A stretch of DNA of 64,000 nt from Rutpela maculata (GCA_936432065.2 OW386285.2:43021920-43085919), one strand, 5' to 3'. Positions 48,371 through 60,764 are shown, counted from the first letter of the stretch. Notes: a model not told the origin generated them from the sequence alone. Numbers and translations: made by a program.

Positions 48371-48975
48371 TTTTTAGCTTTTTACAAGCTTCTATTTAAC
48401 TTGCTTTGCATGTATTTATGTATGTATGTACGTATGTTAGGATGTTTAGTCCAAATCTTGAGTTGCGGTCAAATCTTGCACATCAATTTTGAACCACTTA
48501 GCAACGTCCAATTGAGCTGAGATTTTGCATATACATGTAGTTCTGTTGACAATACAATAATTTGGTACCGAACAGTGTTTTCTAGTTCTAGCACTATAAT
48601 TTTTCGTTTTTCTTATCGCATAGTATATTCACTTATGCGTTGTTACAGACTTTTTATTTTAAGATATTCTAAGAAATGGCGAAAGCGCTACAGACGCCTG
48701 CAGCAAAGGTTTCTGTACTTCTTATACTTACTTCTTATCTTATTAAGTATGAATATAATTAAAATAAAATAGACGTAATTAAAAATTTAAAAATAAAATT
48801 AAATGTAAAAAATTCTTTTTAAAAACAAGCTTTTGTTAATAGTACACCTAAATAGTAATAATAGCTTGTTTTAATAAAGTTTTTTTTACATTTTATTTTA
48901 TTTTTTTCATTCAAATTAAGAAAAAGAAACTATTTTATATTTTGTAATTAAATTTTTTTTAGTAAAATAGACAAT
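48371..48975. other. No gene recognised
   Basis: AT-rich. The 65-codon frame at 48575-48772 is basic and Tyr-rich but unrecognised. Confidence 0.45.
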
Positions 48976-49455
48976 TTATTATTATTATTATTATTATAGA
49001 CTCAACAACGGCACACTTTCACAGTCGTAGATGAAAACTATTCACCTATCTCTCGCGCACGTTTGAGATTCGGTTCTATTGGAGCCTTCTCCAGGCAACA
49101 TTAATAATGTCTGCTTCAACAGGTCAGCTCCAGATCCTAACAAGAGATCACAGAGACAGCCAGTCCAGAACTTTTCTTACAATACGCGAAGTTCCCAATA
49201 GTGCGATTTCTGTACTTTGTGCGCACTCGTATGACCTGGCAGTTGTTGTAGACTCCGATCATGGCCCTTTTTGACAGTTCCCAGAGCTCTTACAATCACA
49301 TGACGGTGGTCTTTGCATTTCACATCATGTTTGGAGATCTTTGTACTTGCACAACTTCTCTGTTTCCTTGATCGTCACGTTGGTGTCATTCGGGATGGAT
49401 ACATCGATCAGCAAACAGGATCTCTCCTATTAATTATGTACGACGATGTCTGATC
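48976..49455 (-). pseudogene. LINE ORF C-terminus with TAA-repeat tail
   Basis: On the minus strand, 49330-49425 reads SCLLIDVSIPNDTNVTIKET and then EKLCKYKDLQ. About 49275-49310 reads VRALGTVKKG and about 49150-49210 reads EIALLGTSRIVRKVLDWL. These three blocks are the conserved carboxy-terminal domain of a widespread animal LINE group, where the order is LIDVAIP, then VIGALGTV, then the IIRKVL helix. Frame breaks lie between them. The TAA-type repeat at 48976-48998 forms the 3' tail. The catalytic domain is missing. Confidence 0.85.
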
Positions 49456-49604
49456 TTATTGTTACAATGGTTATTGTGACTTAATTGGCCATGTCCTCAA
49501 AATCACCCGAAGTAAATGTTAAATGTAAAATGTGGGGAATCGTGAAAGAACTATTAAAAATTTGTGATCGAACATGAAGTAATACGCAGTGTGTTTTGTG
49601 ATCA

Positions 49605-51095
49605 TGTAGAAGAACTTACCACACTGCATTTGAGTGACATGGCACCAATTTATTTATTGAGGGTGCCAGTCGCGTTCTCCCTTGTTCTTATGTGGTCTTC
49701 CACTCCCAGACGGGTTCGAGATAAGATATACTTGATAAATAAAAAATACGCCAAGGCGTAGATTATTAACCATGCTCTCTTTCTAATAAAAATTGGAATT
49801 TCTCTCTCTCTATGGAAATGTACTCATTTACCTGATGGTAATAAATTTTGTGCCTAAAGATCTTTGAATTGTTTTGATAAAAAATCCCTCTCGAGCTTCC
49901 GTAAGGTAACCGGAGTATTGAGATTCAAAGTTGTGGGTCCTGAGACTCCCAATTTACTCTATTTAGCCCTATCAAATGAAAGCCCTCGAGGGATGAGACT
50001 TGCAACAAGTCATACAATTAATAAAATGCAAAAGTTCTGAGAATATCATTTATTGATTAGGTTTAAAATAAGTACAGTAAAATTATGCGATATCCTATCT
50101 AATAAATTATATAATTTGGAGAGAATCGCCTCCCCAAGCAGGGCAAGGTCGACTACCACTTTAAGAGTTTTAAACGCTACCAAGCAATGAAGAGCATGCG
50201 CTAACAATCGATTTGGTGGAAAAGATTCACGCAATTTTCCTAGAAATTGACGAATGCATTTTTGGGTTTTTATTGTGGCCGACTTGAAATAATATATAAA
50301 TATTGAACTCAAAAAATTTTGGGTCGCTTATGATTAACTTTAAGGTTGTTATTCGTGATTTTATCATTCACAAGAACGGAGTTCAATATGAGTTCAACTA
50401 TATATGAGTTGCAACTTTCTGCCAATCTCGCGACGTACCGGTTCTTGTATAGGTTCAATATAGGGGATATGACACGCTTCGCCTTCGAGCGACTTTTTGG
50501 CAAAATGGATTTTTGTCTCATTTATGCACAAGACGGTTTTCTCTATAACTTCGTCATTTGGAAAGACCTGCATTTGGTTTTCCTACTATCGCTTTCTACT
50601 GATTATCCAACGGATTCGTCCAATTTACGAGCCGCTGAGTAAATCCAAATTTGTTTTATTCGAGAAACCTACCTTGTCCATTTTTACGTCGCATCGTTAA
50701 AAATTTATATTCATTCTTTTCAATGATATCCATAATGACTATTACTCCACTTTCATTGTGTTTCGTGAAGCGACTGAAAAGTTAAAAAACTTTCATAAAT
50801 GTTTATTATTTGCAAAGTCCAACTTTGCCGCACTTTTGAAAAAGTATAATGTACTTTCATCTTTGACCAAAATTATATTTTTATTTTCGGTACATTTTTC
50901 CATGACCATAATATACTTTCACTCCCATGGCCTGGACGTAAAATTTTTAGGCGTGGGCGCCACGTGTTTTGCCTTGTCTTGTCTGTTTTTGTTTAGTTAT
51001 GCTTTGTCTCTAAAATGTCTTTAAATGAATTTTTACTTAAGTCAAAACTTCCATCTAATCTTCGACTTAGCTCGATTCTGGGATTTTCTATAACA
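49605..51095. mobile_element. Solo LTR, copy 3, with ATCA target duplication
   Basis: Starts TGTAGAAGAACTTACCACAC and ends GGGATTTTCTATAACA. The 4-bp word ATCA precedes it (49601-49604) and follows it (51096-51099), a clean target duplication of the length made by many Gypsy-type integrases. It aligns with the copies at 43322 and 10054. It is longer than copy 2 through extra sequence in the part around 50700-51000. The open frames on both strands inside it are non-coding shadows. Confidence 0.85.
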
Positions 51096-53585
51096 ATCAC
51101 ATAGCGAAGTCATTGAGATTTTTAAGTTAAAATGAAATGAAACCACTCTTAGACACACAGTCTCCAATATTTCGAAAAACGGTAAATATCTCATAAACTC
51201 CTAAAAAATAATTACATGTTTTTTAGAAACCCCTTGATATTTTCTAAACGAGTATGCAATAATATATAAGGTATCCTATTTAAATTAACAACTTTGGTTA
51301 CTACCTATTACGTAACCAAAACAGAACACCCTGTATAGGAGATATTGTTAAACTATGTAATATTGAATACTGAATAACCTGGGAGTGGAATACCCTGTGA
51401 TTAACTTTATGAATATTTCAATAGTTTTTTCTTTGTTAGCGTACTTAATACTCTATTAAAAGATATTGGATACTTAGTATTCACTGTCACAATGGCCACA
51501 TCTAATACTTTTGTGTATAACACTAGACGTTTTTGACATGTTGACCTAGCATATCTTGCATTCAACTTCCACATTACATGCGTTCACTAAATTGTCACAC
51601 GGTTAGGTAATAAATCTACCAATTCTATATAAAATATAATAATTATTTTTCACTTAAATGGGTAGATATGTGTTTGCCTGCGGCAAATAACTTCTTTTTA
51701 ATATTTACATACGTAATTGAAATGTAAATAGTTTAAATATGAATTGTGGTGATAACAATTCATTCATGTGCAACCCACGATCCGTCTACCTTGTTGTCAT
51801 TTGTAATGAAAAACAAGCGCCCACTTGAAAGGTTTTTTACATGTACATGCGCTGTTAATTACGAATATATTCAGGTTATCTAAGGTTAAAGATATGTTAA
51901 TGTATGAATTATTGGTAGGTTAAAAAATTAATTGGAAATACTTTTTGTCCCTTTCATACGCTTTTCTCAGTCTATATTGTATCTTAACTATTGTTGTACA
52001 AAACATTTATGTATATTTTCTATAATCTGCATTTTTCTCTTGATTAAAACTATCAAGAAACAAAGTATAAAAATATCTATTATATAAGGTTCCTCTTTTA
52101 TTACTCTTATTTGGATTTCTAAATCATTAACTTTATAAATGTTTGGCTTAGAAGTAATACCATGATTTTTTGGTGTAAATCGGTAAAAAAATTCTGTTAG
52201 AACTAAAAAAATGTTTAGATCTGTATAGAGGCGCTTCTTAGATAACTCAGCAAATACAAAAAAGCGTTGAATTATGTTTTAAACAAGAGGAGGATATTTG
52301 GGGAAAAAAGGTCTTTTGAATTTTTTTCGTAGGATGAATAGTTCTTGTGTAAAATGAAGTGAAAGTGTGCTCTTATTTTACGAATTTACTCTTGGGCCGG
52401 AAGCTAAAATATTAATGATTTCATAGATGCAACTTCTTAAAAAGTGTCATACCTCATCGTCAAAAATGAACGTGAAAGAAAATTTAGAAAGAAGAAGGTG
52501 TAGGCTTTCAGGAGCATTGATTTGATTTCTTAAGATATTACTTCCGAATGATTCAAATGCGTTTAAAAATTTTACTTCGAAGATAGAAACACAATTTTAC
52601 TTTTACTTTATATTCAATAATAGATCAAAATATATGATTGTTGTTGGATTATATTCTAAATATTATACGTTTTTATTTAATAACAGTAAAAGTCATATTT
52701 CGTTTATTAAATTCAAAAGAGAGCAGTTTGAAATTTGTGAATTTCGACAATTTTCAAATTAGCCATAAAATTTAAATTAAAAATAGCTGTAATATCGAAA
52801 ATTTTAATATTAACAAAATAAAATGTGAAATGAAACTAAAAACTATGTACCACTTAGTGCATAATATAGTTTTTAATTTCACAATTAATTTTTCTTAATT
52901 CATTTTTATGCAGTTAAGTCAAAAATGCCAATTTTGTTACTTTATTAAACAGTATTATGTAACGGTATAATTTTAGGACTTGGATTTTGTTCATGAATCT
53001 TTTCTACTTTCAACTCATAATCAGAGCTCGGGAATTTTATCTCTGTGACGTCAAAATCAGGGTTGGCTTTAGGTGAGCGCGGAAAGATTTTTATGCGAGT
53101 ATGATACAATATATCTTAGATTGTATATTTTTTAGGAATTCCGTAATGTTCAAAGTTAATATGGTTAATATTATAAACGCCCACTGTCACTATCGGTTGA
53201 ACCACTAGCACCCATATGCTTTTGGGAGGATATATGTCTATTAAAATTTGTTTTATATTTCCATTTGTTGCAACTACTACAATCAAGATCTATTTCCTTC
53301 AAATTGCAGTTCTGGAAAACCGCGAATCCACAAATATACTACAGCCTGAGAAGTACGACATATGTGATGTATAATTTCACGATAGGTTTGTATATACATA
53401 CATATAGTTAATGGCTAGATTTATATTACGGATTGCGAAACTACGATTGCGGATGGTCTACCCCATGATGTAAGGATATATGGTGTGTGCAAACGAAGCT
53501 CTCATTTTCGTCCTCTACTGCGCCGTCCAAAACGCCGCCATCTTTAATATGTCTGTCATTAATTTATGTTGACAAAGTTGTTGAA
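51096..53585. other. No gene; one MITE-tip word
   Basis: GAACACCCTGTATAGG near 51326-51341 and a matching partial word near 51266 suggest a small eroded Tc1/mariner-type MITE. Otherwise AT-rich with no coding signal. Confidence 0.45.
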
Positions 53586-54115
53586 ATGTCAGGTTGTCTA
53601 GTAAAAAGTTGGAAAAACTGAAACGAGAACACCAAAAACAGTAATATTAATTACTTTTAATTCCTTAAGCATGAAAATATAGTAAAAATGTGGATTAATT
53701 TTTGTGACCGCGACGTAGTTAACCTCAATGACGCGACGGTAAGTTAAAATGAAACGGTAGTTTGTGATGAAACTAGAAAATAATTCGTAAATATTTTTCA
53801 GGCAAGATAGTTTTAGCCTCAACGAAGTAGAAATTGAAAATACTAAATTACGAGCTGAAGATCTTGAAATGAACGTTGAAATTTTAGAACTGAAAAACTG
53901 AATTCAAAAAAGCAACTGAAAAGATGGTGAAAGAAGTGCAATAAAGAGGACATGAAATTGTGAAACCTATTTTCACAATTGGACAAATTCAACGACCTAA
54001 TCAGAAATGTGTGAAGTGGTCGTTTGAAGACATTACTTCTGCAATAACTCTACAGAGTGTGTGACGCAGGGTTACAGGTTTTTAAGAAAAGAAAATGAGT
54101 GCATTATAAGATTAT
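53586..54115 (+). pseudogene. THAP-domain, P-element-like transposase relic
   Basis: From ATG 53586 the frame reads MSGCLVKSWKN, then after a stop ENTKNSNINYF and FLKHENIVKMWINFCDRD. This is the start of a THAP zinc-binding domain: Cys-x-V-x-x-(C lost), an F-x-F/K block and the conserved Trp. GTAAGT at 53739 and TTTTTCAG ending at 53801 bound a 63-base intron. The second part reads QDSFSLNEVEIENTKLRAED, the usual end of a THAP domain followed by a coiled coil. Further on (about 53958-54050) come IVKPIFTIGQIQR and VKWSFEDITSAITLQSV. These match the segment that opens the transposase domain of P elements and THAP9. Stops and frameshifts exclude function. The 74-codon minus-strand frame here is a shadow. 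Confidence 0.75.
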
Positions 54116-54854
54116 TATATAAAACTACTTAACAGCGTAACAATTTAATATAAATATTAAATATGTAATATAATAATGGGAAATGCTATTTTATAATGAA
54201 TATATAAATATAAGTTTTCTCTCTAAACTAATATTGATTTTGTTCAGCATTCCTTATATTAGTTAATGAACAATATCGATACCTCTGAAGTGGGCCCCCT
54301 ATTTTCGATATTGATACATATTTGAATGCGAGTCATTTGCTCGTCAGTTTCTATATGGGAAAATAAACAAATTGGCCGTTAATTTTTTTTTTATCAATAG
54401 AAGGGAGCTATCATTTTTAAATCTCTTTTAAGCGATAATGAGCCAACGAGAGGAACTCGCAAGCAATTATGAGCAAACTATTTACATTGAAAAATGTTTA
54501 AATTTTGAAAATATTTATTTCTTTCATATGAACTTAATATACTTTCTAAAATTGATATTGGTAGATCCTGAACTTGACATGAATCATAAGAATCTTATAA
54601 TTTCGAGAAATTATTGATACTTCTATGTGCATATTCTTAAAAAATATCAATATTAATGGCCGTACGTGCATACTTATTTAGTATATTGCTCATTTGATAG
54701 GTAATCACTCGGCAAAAACTGATTTGCAAAGTACACAGCAAATATAAGCTTTCGTTATACCACGAAGTTTCTATATTCATTAATGTTTCCTAAATATTTT
54801 ATTAGACTTGTCATGTTCTGTGTGATGCTTATTCGGTATTAATAATAACACTTT
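54116..54854. other. No gene recognised
   Basis: Possibly eroded downstream part of the P-like element, but no block is recognisable. Confidence 0.4.
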
Positions 54855-55565
54855 ACTTTTACTTCCACATCCAGTGGAAGTATAGTAACGACAAAAAAAT
54901 TTTTAAAAATTTTTATTGTTCAAATAGGCTTAGAATGTCATGAAACGTCGAGATTTCAAGTTTGAGCGAAAAAAAATTTTCTGTCTGTCGGTCTGTCTGT
55001 CGGTCTGTAACTTTTTTTGTGCGCACGTTTACTCTGGAACCGTTTGAGATATTGACTTGAAATTTGGTACACATATGTACTTTAACGAGATCTAGAACTA
55101 GATTCTATTTTCATCTTGTTCCGTCGAAGGGTTGGGGGGTAAATTGGGGTAAATTTGGGGAAAATAGGTAAATCAAGCAGGTAAGAGTCCATAACATTGG
55201 TATATAGTATATACAAGAGAAGGTAAGGTCTCAAAAAAAATTTTGGCATTGGCCACCCCTATTACCACCCCCACCCCATTATTAAAGGGGATGAAAAAAA
55301 AATGTGATTTAGTATGTGTACAAGAACCAGAAACCTCAAAATATTTTTTTACTTTATCCATCCCCCCACTCCCATCCCCTGTCACCACCCCCACCCCATT
55401 ACCGATGTGGGGTATCGTTTTATGGGTTTTTGGGGTAGAGGATTTCAAATATTATATTATTAAAGTTCCATAAACAATTATTTCCAGATAAAAAATTTTT
55501 TCGTTGTGTGACTTGGATAGAAAATCCGGATGTGGAAGTAGTGATTCCTTGGGCAGCGGTTTTCT
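54855..55565 (+). repeat. Dispersed 650-bp family, copy D (best preserved)
   Basis: Starts ACTTCCACATCCAGTGGAAG at 54861, a tip that folds on itself. It continues with the CTGT/CGGT tract at 54979-55010, the TTTGAGATATTGACTTGAAA block and the CACCCCCACC region. It ends GGATGTGGAAGT (55528-55539) and then CCTTGGGCAGCGGTTTT. It matches copy C almost base for base. The 91- and 76-codon frames are shadows of simple sequence. Confidence 0.9.
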
Positions 55566-57427
55566 GAATGTTTCAGTAGGTGTTTGCAATATATATTATG
55601 TCTATATGTAGGCCGTTTCTGGCGCCGAGATAAAATTCCTGGGCTCTGCTCATAATAATCAATTTTTACCTAGTGGGATGGAATTGTTTAGCTGCTGCGA
55701 TTTAACTTGTTTTAGGTGTAAAAATAAGTGTAATGAGAAGTTTTGGATTAAATCTTTCCATTGCTTCATATGAAATTTAAACAGTTGTAAAACTGAAATT
55801 TTTCCTTATTATCGCCGGATCTAGTGATGCATCGCAAAAAAAAATCGTAATAAAACTCAACCTACAAATAAACTTTCTGGAAATTTGTTAAATAATAAAA
55901 AAAATAAAAACCATTAAAAATTTCCATTTTTGTTTAAGAAATGTGATATAATAATGCATACATTTCAAATAAACTAGGTGAATCCATACCTTTTATTGAA
56001 CTAAACCTTCCTGCTAAATAGTGCAAAATATTTATTTAAGTGGCTGAAAATAAAAAAAGATTTCGAAGTTTTGTAGTTCATGTGCATCATTTTGTTGAGA
56101 CAATTTTTCAAAATATAGGATACTACGTGTATTTTACAATGGAATCAGGAAAAATAATGTTTTCTTTTTTAAACCGTTTTTTTTTTTTTGGAATTTGTTT
56201 ACAATTTTCGAGATTGTAGTTATAAATAATTAAAATACATCTGTGAATTTTTTATCAAACGAAAGACGGTAAACGAATTATGAAAGTAGATGAAAAATTC
56301 AGCATTGGCCATAATCGCGAATGCAATACTATGCTTTTTCTACATCTATTAAACAAATAAATTAGACTGATTATTTCACTCATTAACGCTATAGCCAATG
56401 AGAGCCCGTTTTTTCAAAACATTGCACCAATCAAACGTCATTATTAGTGGTAATTCAAGCTAGATCGGCTTTTGACAGGACCAACATGCAAAATTTATCG
56501 CTCTAATTTTTTAGGTCGCTGCAGCGGCAAATATGCGAAAATTTTTTGACGTTTTTGTCGTGAAATATTTTTGGCAAATAGGGCAACTCGAGCTTTTAAG
56601 TTTTATCTATAAATATCTTCTCTAGCTTATTATTAATTGGTAACGTACTTACCTTGTAAATTGTAATATTGTATTATGTAGTAGCAAACAAAAACGCACC
56701 TCAATTCCAAAGCGAATCTTGTCTGAAATATATAGGCTGTAACTTTTGCCTATCTGTAACTATTTCAGTTTTCCTAGTGTTCAATCAGGTAACAATTACA
56801 CACAAAGATTGTACTTAATATAGCTCATAATACAGGAACAAGTCAAGCACAGCTTTCAATAGCTTAATAACGTAGTTACAAAGGTAAGCAAATCATTTAT
56901 TATAAATGTCAAGTACACATTCGCTCTGGAACAAACTAAAAATGTATAGTACTTACATATGGTAATCTACCAAAAAATAACTCGTTGAATCAAAGCTGTG
57001 CATCAAACATTATAATTTGTTGTATTTAAAATTCTCTTTGCTTAACAAAGCAAACCTCAACATAATTCATAAACTTCGTAAGTTAAAAGTAATGATTAAA
57101 TACGTAAATATGAGTCGATGAACATTTATTTATTATGGAATATAACTTGTAGCGCTAGATGGCGCTCTCTGTCAATCTCGGAACCATGGGTGTATATTTT
57201 ATTTGGGCGAGACATCGGTACTAAAGTAGTGCTCTCTCTATCGTTCCTCGTCGTATTGCACCTCAAAAACGCCTAAAAGGTGTTAAGTCAGTCTATATAT
57301 TATAATATCTAAGGTTTCAACTCGTTTTATTTACTAGTTGCCATGGAAACGTCACTAGATTATTTTAAAATATAGCGAATCTCCGTTGTTTCTACTGCGT
57401 TTGTTTGAGATTTGTTGTTTTGACAAT
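55566..57427. other. No gene; possible regulatory word
   Basis: AT-rich with runs of A and T. AGCGCTAGATGGCGCT at 57151-57166 is an isolated GC-rich near-palindrome containing AGATGGCGC, like the words at 12676 and 63553. No coding region recognised. Confidence 0.4.
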
Positions 57428-57603
57428 ATGACTCGGTTTGGAAATATTTCTGTATATCAAATTAATGATGAAATTGAAAATAAAGGTCAGTAAACTCCAA
57501 AAAGTGACAAGAAAACGTCTGAAGGCAGTTAATGAGAAAACATAATATTGAAGATGTACATGTACTTAATGAATTATTTATTCGTGAAATATTCTCCTCA
57601 AAT
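57428..57603 (+). pseudogene. Decayed ORF start, possibly Crypton-like
   Basis: From ATG 57428 the frame reads MTRFGNISVYQINDEIENKG and stops at 57493. Immediately after the stop the same frame gives TPKSDKKTSEGS. Then, in a shifted frame, it reads HNIEDVHVLNELFIREIFSS. The order resembles the N-terminal region of the ZMYM/KIAA1958/QRICH1-type proteins derived from Crypton (tyrosine recombinase) transposons. In those, a short ...NTPKSTKK... linker precedes a helical domain with ELN..L..F. The sequence is then cut by the palindrome at 57606. AAAG followed by GTCAGT at 57486 could alternatively be a splice donor of a first exon. Tentative. Confidence 0.35.
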
Positions 57604-57605
57604 AC

Positions 57606-57822
57606 CACTCGTGCTTTAAATTTTATCTAAAAATTTTTTCTCAAGCTAAGTCGCCCCTAGTTAATATAACTCGTGCAAATTGGCAGTTTATTATCAAAGA
57701 TTAAATCCCTCCCGCTAAAGCGGTCGGGATTTAATCAGATAATAAACTGCCAATTTGCACTCTTTATATTACCAGGCAACACGCTTTCGAAAAAATTTTC
57801 GATAAAATTTTAAGCACTAGTG
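57606..57822. mobile_element. 217-bp near-complete palindrome (MITE)
   Basis: The ends CACTCGTGCTTTAAATTTTA and TAAAATTTTAAGCACTAGTG are near complements. The arms stay paired almost to the centre, including GCAAATTGGCAGTTTATTAT with its complement and GATTAAATCCC with GGGATTTAATC. The loop is about 10 bases around CCGCTAAAGCGG. Non-coding. It interrupts the open frame that ends with FSSNT just before it. Confidence 0.8.
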
Positions 57823-59352
57823 ATATTACATACGAAAATTGATAGCATTAATCGGTACCTATTCGTAATAAGTCGAAAACGTAAACAAACAATATGGCGG
57901 TATGGCGGTACACTTGTCACTGTCACGCGAGTTAATTGTCAGCCGCAGCAGCAAGAGTTGATCGCGGTCAATTTCAAATATCATTGAATCAGCGAAACAA
58001 TGATTTTTTAAATTTTATTTGTGATTGGCCGTAATACGATTTTTCACCAAAAAAATGCTAATAATTGTCATATAATTAAATAGGTGTAGAAAAAAATTAA
58101 TAATGCTTTATTTGCATTTTGGGTCGAGACATGTTAGTTTTTGCGTTTTGATCGCTTATAAATAAGCAAATTGATATTTCTTCTTAAAACTTGGACTAAT
58201 TATTTTCCAATACTTATATTTTCGTGTCAGCTAGTAATGTTTCTTTATTAATCTTGAAGAAACCATAATAGAGGATGTTACCTCTAACGAACAAACGAAC
58301 GATGATGAATAAACTTTAACAAAAAAAAAATGCAGAAGCCTATAAGGGAAACTAAAGTTGAACAAAGAACGATTTTAAACATTGGACTAATAAATAATAG
58401 TTACAAACCAATCGAAAAAAAACGAACTAAAAAATTCAAATAAATGGGTGACTGGGTGGGATAACAGTTTTGACCTCAAAATGTACGTCTGGAAAGTCTA
58501 CAAATTTTCCAGTATTGAAATAATCATAGATCTAAACTAAAAAAAGTAAAATAAAAGATCTATCAATTTAAAAATAAATTGTTTATTATTTTTAAAATCG
58601 TTTAAGGATTCTCTTTTTATTTAAACCGGTGACGATATACATAGCTACCATACTGCTAACGATAATATACGGGGTCAAAAACTTGGCAATTACAGAAGCC
58701 AGAAGAACAGAAGTCTAAGAAGAGCTGAAAGAGATTCGTCCAGTTACTTGCAAAATCATTAGGACTAAAGCAATGACATTAAATATCAACAGATAATAGG
58801 AGGGAAGACAATTATGAACTTGTAGAAATATTCACAATGCTATACCATGCTATACGTGGATAATAATAATTTAGACAATCATGAACAATCTAGGAAAGGA
58901 CAAGCATATTAGGAAACAACGGCAAGAAATAAAATATATACCATAAAGAAATCGCAAGAATATATGCTTTCTGTTGGAATCAGAAATGGAAGAAACAGAA
59001 GCAAAAACACACAAAAACACGCTCGTTTACGACACAATGAGGGAACGCGTCTCACAAATACCTAGATTTTCCATCCCACATTCCGTTGCCATACGTCATG
59101 TGGCTGTCGCTGCTGGCAACAAGCATGACCCTAATCCAACCCAGCGTGGACGTAGCCGGACCGGTGGTATGTTCCCCGGGAGTGGCAGTAATGCCCACCG
59201 CACGCTGGTAAATCAAATCAATCAAAATCAAATCGGTTCACATAAATTCCTGCGGGTGAAGCGAAGACTGAAACAGAATACAGAACTAATTTTTAAAGAC
59301 TTTATTTGATAGGTCATAGAAATATTAAAATTCCTCTCCTCTACAATGAATC
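57823..59352. other. No gene; retroelement-like end near 59.1 kb
   Basis: About 58265-58314 (+) reads LEETIIEDVTSNEQTNDDE and a stop, an acidic tail without context. About 59100-59200 is GC-richer and is followed by AAATCAAATC-type repeats (59206-59238), in the style of a retroposon 3' end. The 111-codon frame over it is unrecognised. Confidence 0.35.
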
Positions 59353-59410
59353 AATAATCTGTCAAATACTATTTAAAAGAGACAATGATAATTTATTTTC
59401 TCACGTTACA
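59353..59410. repeat. Left copy of a 58-bp inverted pair
   Basis: Begins AATAATCTGTCAAATACT and ends TTTTCTCACGTTACA. The complement, with a single mismatch, lies at 63859-63916. The similarity stops abruptly on both sides in both copies. Confidence 0.9.
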
Positions 59411-60389
59411 CATACACATCGGTCATAATTAGGGCCCAAGTGAGTAAAGCATAAAAACATTTTCATCATGTGCATGTTCAAGTATTTGGGTAGAAGTTTA
59501 AGAAAAACCTTTACATTTAAAAATCTAAATTACTCTATAAATAAGCTAGATTCACTTGTTAAAGTTTAAATTAGTAAAACGTTGATATATCCACCAACCG
59601 TATCGTGATAGTTTATACTCGAGTGCTTGATGTAAGTAGGTATAACGGTACTCTATTCTGTAATATGTTCAGCTGCTTATATCCTTTATGATTATGCTTT
59701 TTATGCAATATTTCCTATTGCGAAAATTTAATCCTGGTGGCCGAGATAAGCAAACTAGGCGATACACCAAAGGAACGTCCAGTAGTGTTATTTTCAGAGC
59801 TCGGAATTTGGCTTGCTAGTGAGAGCTGATAAAAATTTCGGAATCTCTAACCAGACGCAACACATCGAAAGTTAGCCCTATTCAGTAAGTCGCAGTAGAC
59901 TGAGGTTAGACCTGACATTTAAGTTGAGTAGCTAGGGTGGTCCATCTTTATACAGAAAAATTTTTTTTTGGAATTCTTATTGTCTGATCCCTTGAAATTG
60001 TTTCGTTTACTATGAAAAAAAGTTACACCAAATTTGGTCTTCCTAGAATTAAGGAAAGTGTTAGTTATGAACACATCTTTCTTATAATTATTATTGTTGG
60101 TACTCATTTAAATACTATATTTTATTACATCTAAATTATTGTATATAATTGTCATTATGATGCTGGCAGTGAAAATCAAGGAGAGTAGGATTATTTAATT
60201 AAAGAGAGATTTGGTAACTTTGGCCCTTTTCAAAGATCAGTCCTTGTTAGAAGTAGGCAATAAAACAGAGAAAGATATCAGATCTTTTTACCTGTTTCCA
60301 CTTACAGGTGATATCGTTAATCCGCTTGCACAATGCCCCCCAAGGGACATATTCAACTGCTGATGCTTATATGGGTTAAAATTAATAAG
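59411..60389. other. No gene recognised
   Basis: AT-rich sequence without recognisable coding or repeat content. Confidence 0.45.
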
Positions 60390-60402
60390 GAGATATTTTT
60401 AG

Positions 60403-60668
60403 ACAAGCTGGCGAAGAAAGAAGGCCAAGACAGAAGCACGCCAGAAGAGGCCTTAGCTAGTAAGGTCCAACGAGCCAGGACCCAGGGAGGCGGGCCGAAA
60501 TCGTCTGCACCGCTCATATTTGTGAGTGGGGCCGACGTAAAGTAAGTTCGCCCGCCCTGCACGAGGCTGGTCCCCGGTCTACAGCGATGTATTAGGGTAA
60601 AGGGCAATAGTCCTGCCCGGCCCCAGTCATCCGAGACCGACATCTTTAGCCAAGAATAAAAAAAAAAA
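60403..60668 (+). mobile_element. 266-bp retro-insertion with poly(A) and 13-bp duplication
   Basis: The 13-base word GAGATATTTTTAG lies immediately before (60390-60402) and after (60669-60681) a GC-rich block that ends in an A tract (60657-60668). This is the signature of target-primed reverse transcription by LINE machinery. The first half is open and reads ARTQGGGPKSSAPLIFVSGA, ending in a stop at 60543-60545, so it is probably the last part of a LINE ORF plus 3'UTR. It is 5'-truncated. The 96-codon minus frame is a shadow. Confidence 0.9.
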
Positions 60669-60764
60669 GAGATATTTTTAGTTTCCGCTTTTACTTAGGT
60701 GAAGTAATATTGAGAGTTGTGTGTTATATTTTCAGTGATTTTGGTCTGTAAATTTTGTTCAACC

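Noticed and set aside
43322..51095. One full-length LTR retrotransposon with LTRs at 43322-44567 and 49605-51095
   Set aside because: The right copy has its own ATCA duplication on both sides, the lengths differ, and the 5 kb between them holds an unrelated repeat and a LINE but no gag-pol. Two solo LTRs fit better.
55173..55473. Opposite-strand ORFs of 76-91 codons (also 27286-27821 and 19323-19607)
   Set aside because: They are the same proline/glycine-rich shadow of the C-rich part of the dispersed 650-bp family in each copy.
58974..59309. 111-codon ORF as a gene
   Set aside because: It runs across a GC-rich retroposon-like end and its AAATCAAATC tail, so it is most likely non-coding.
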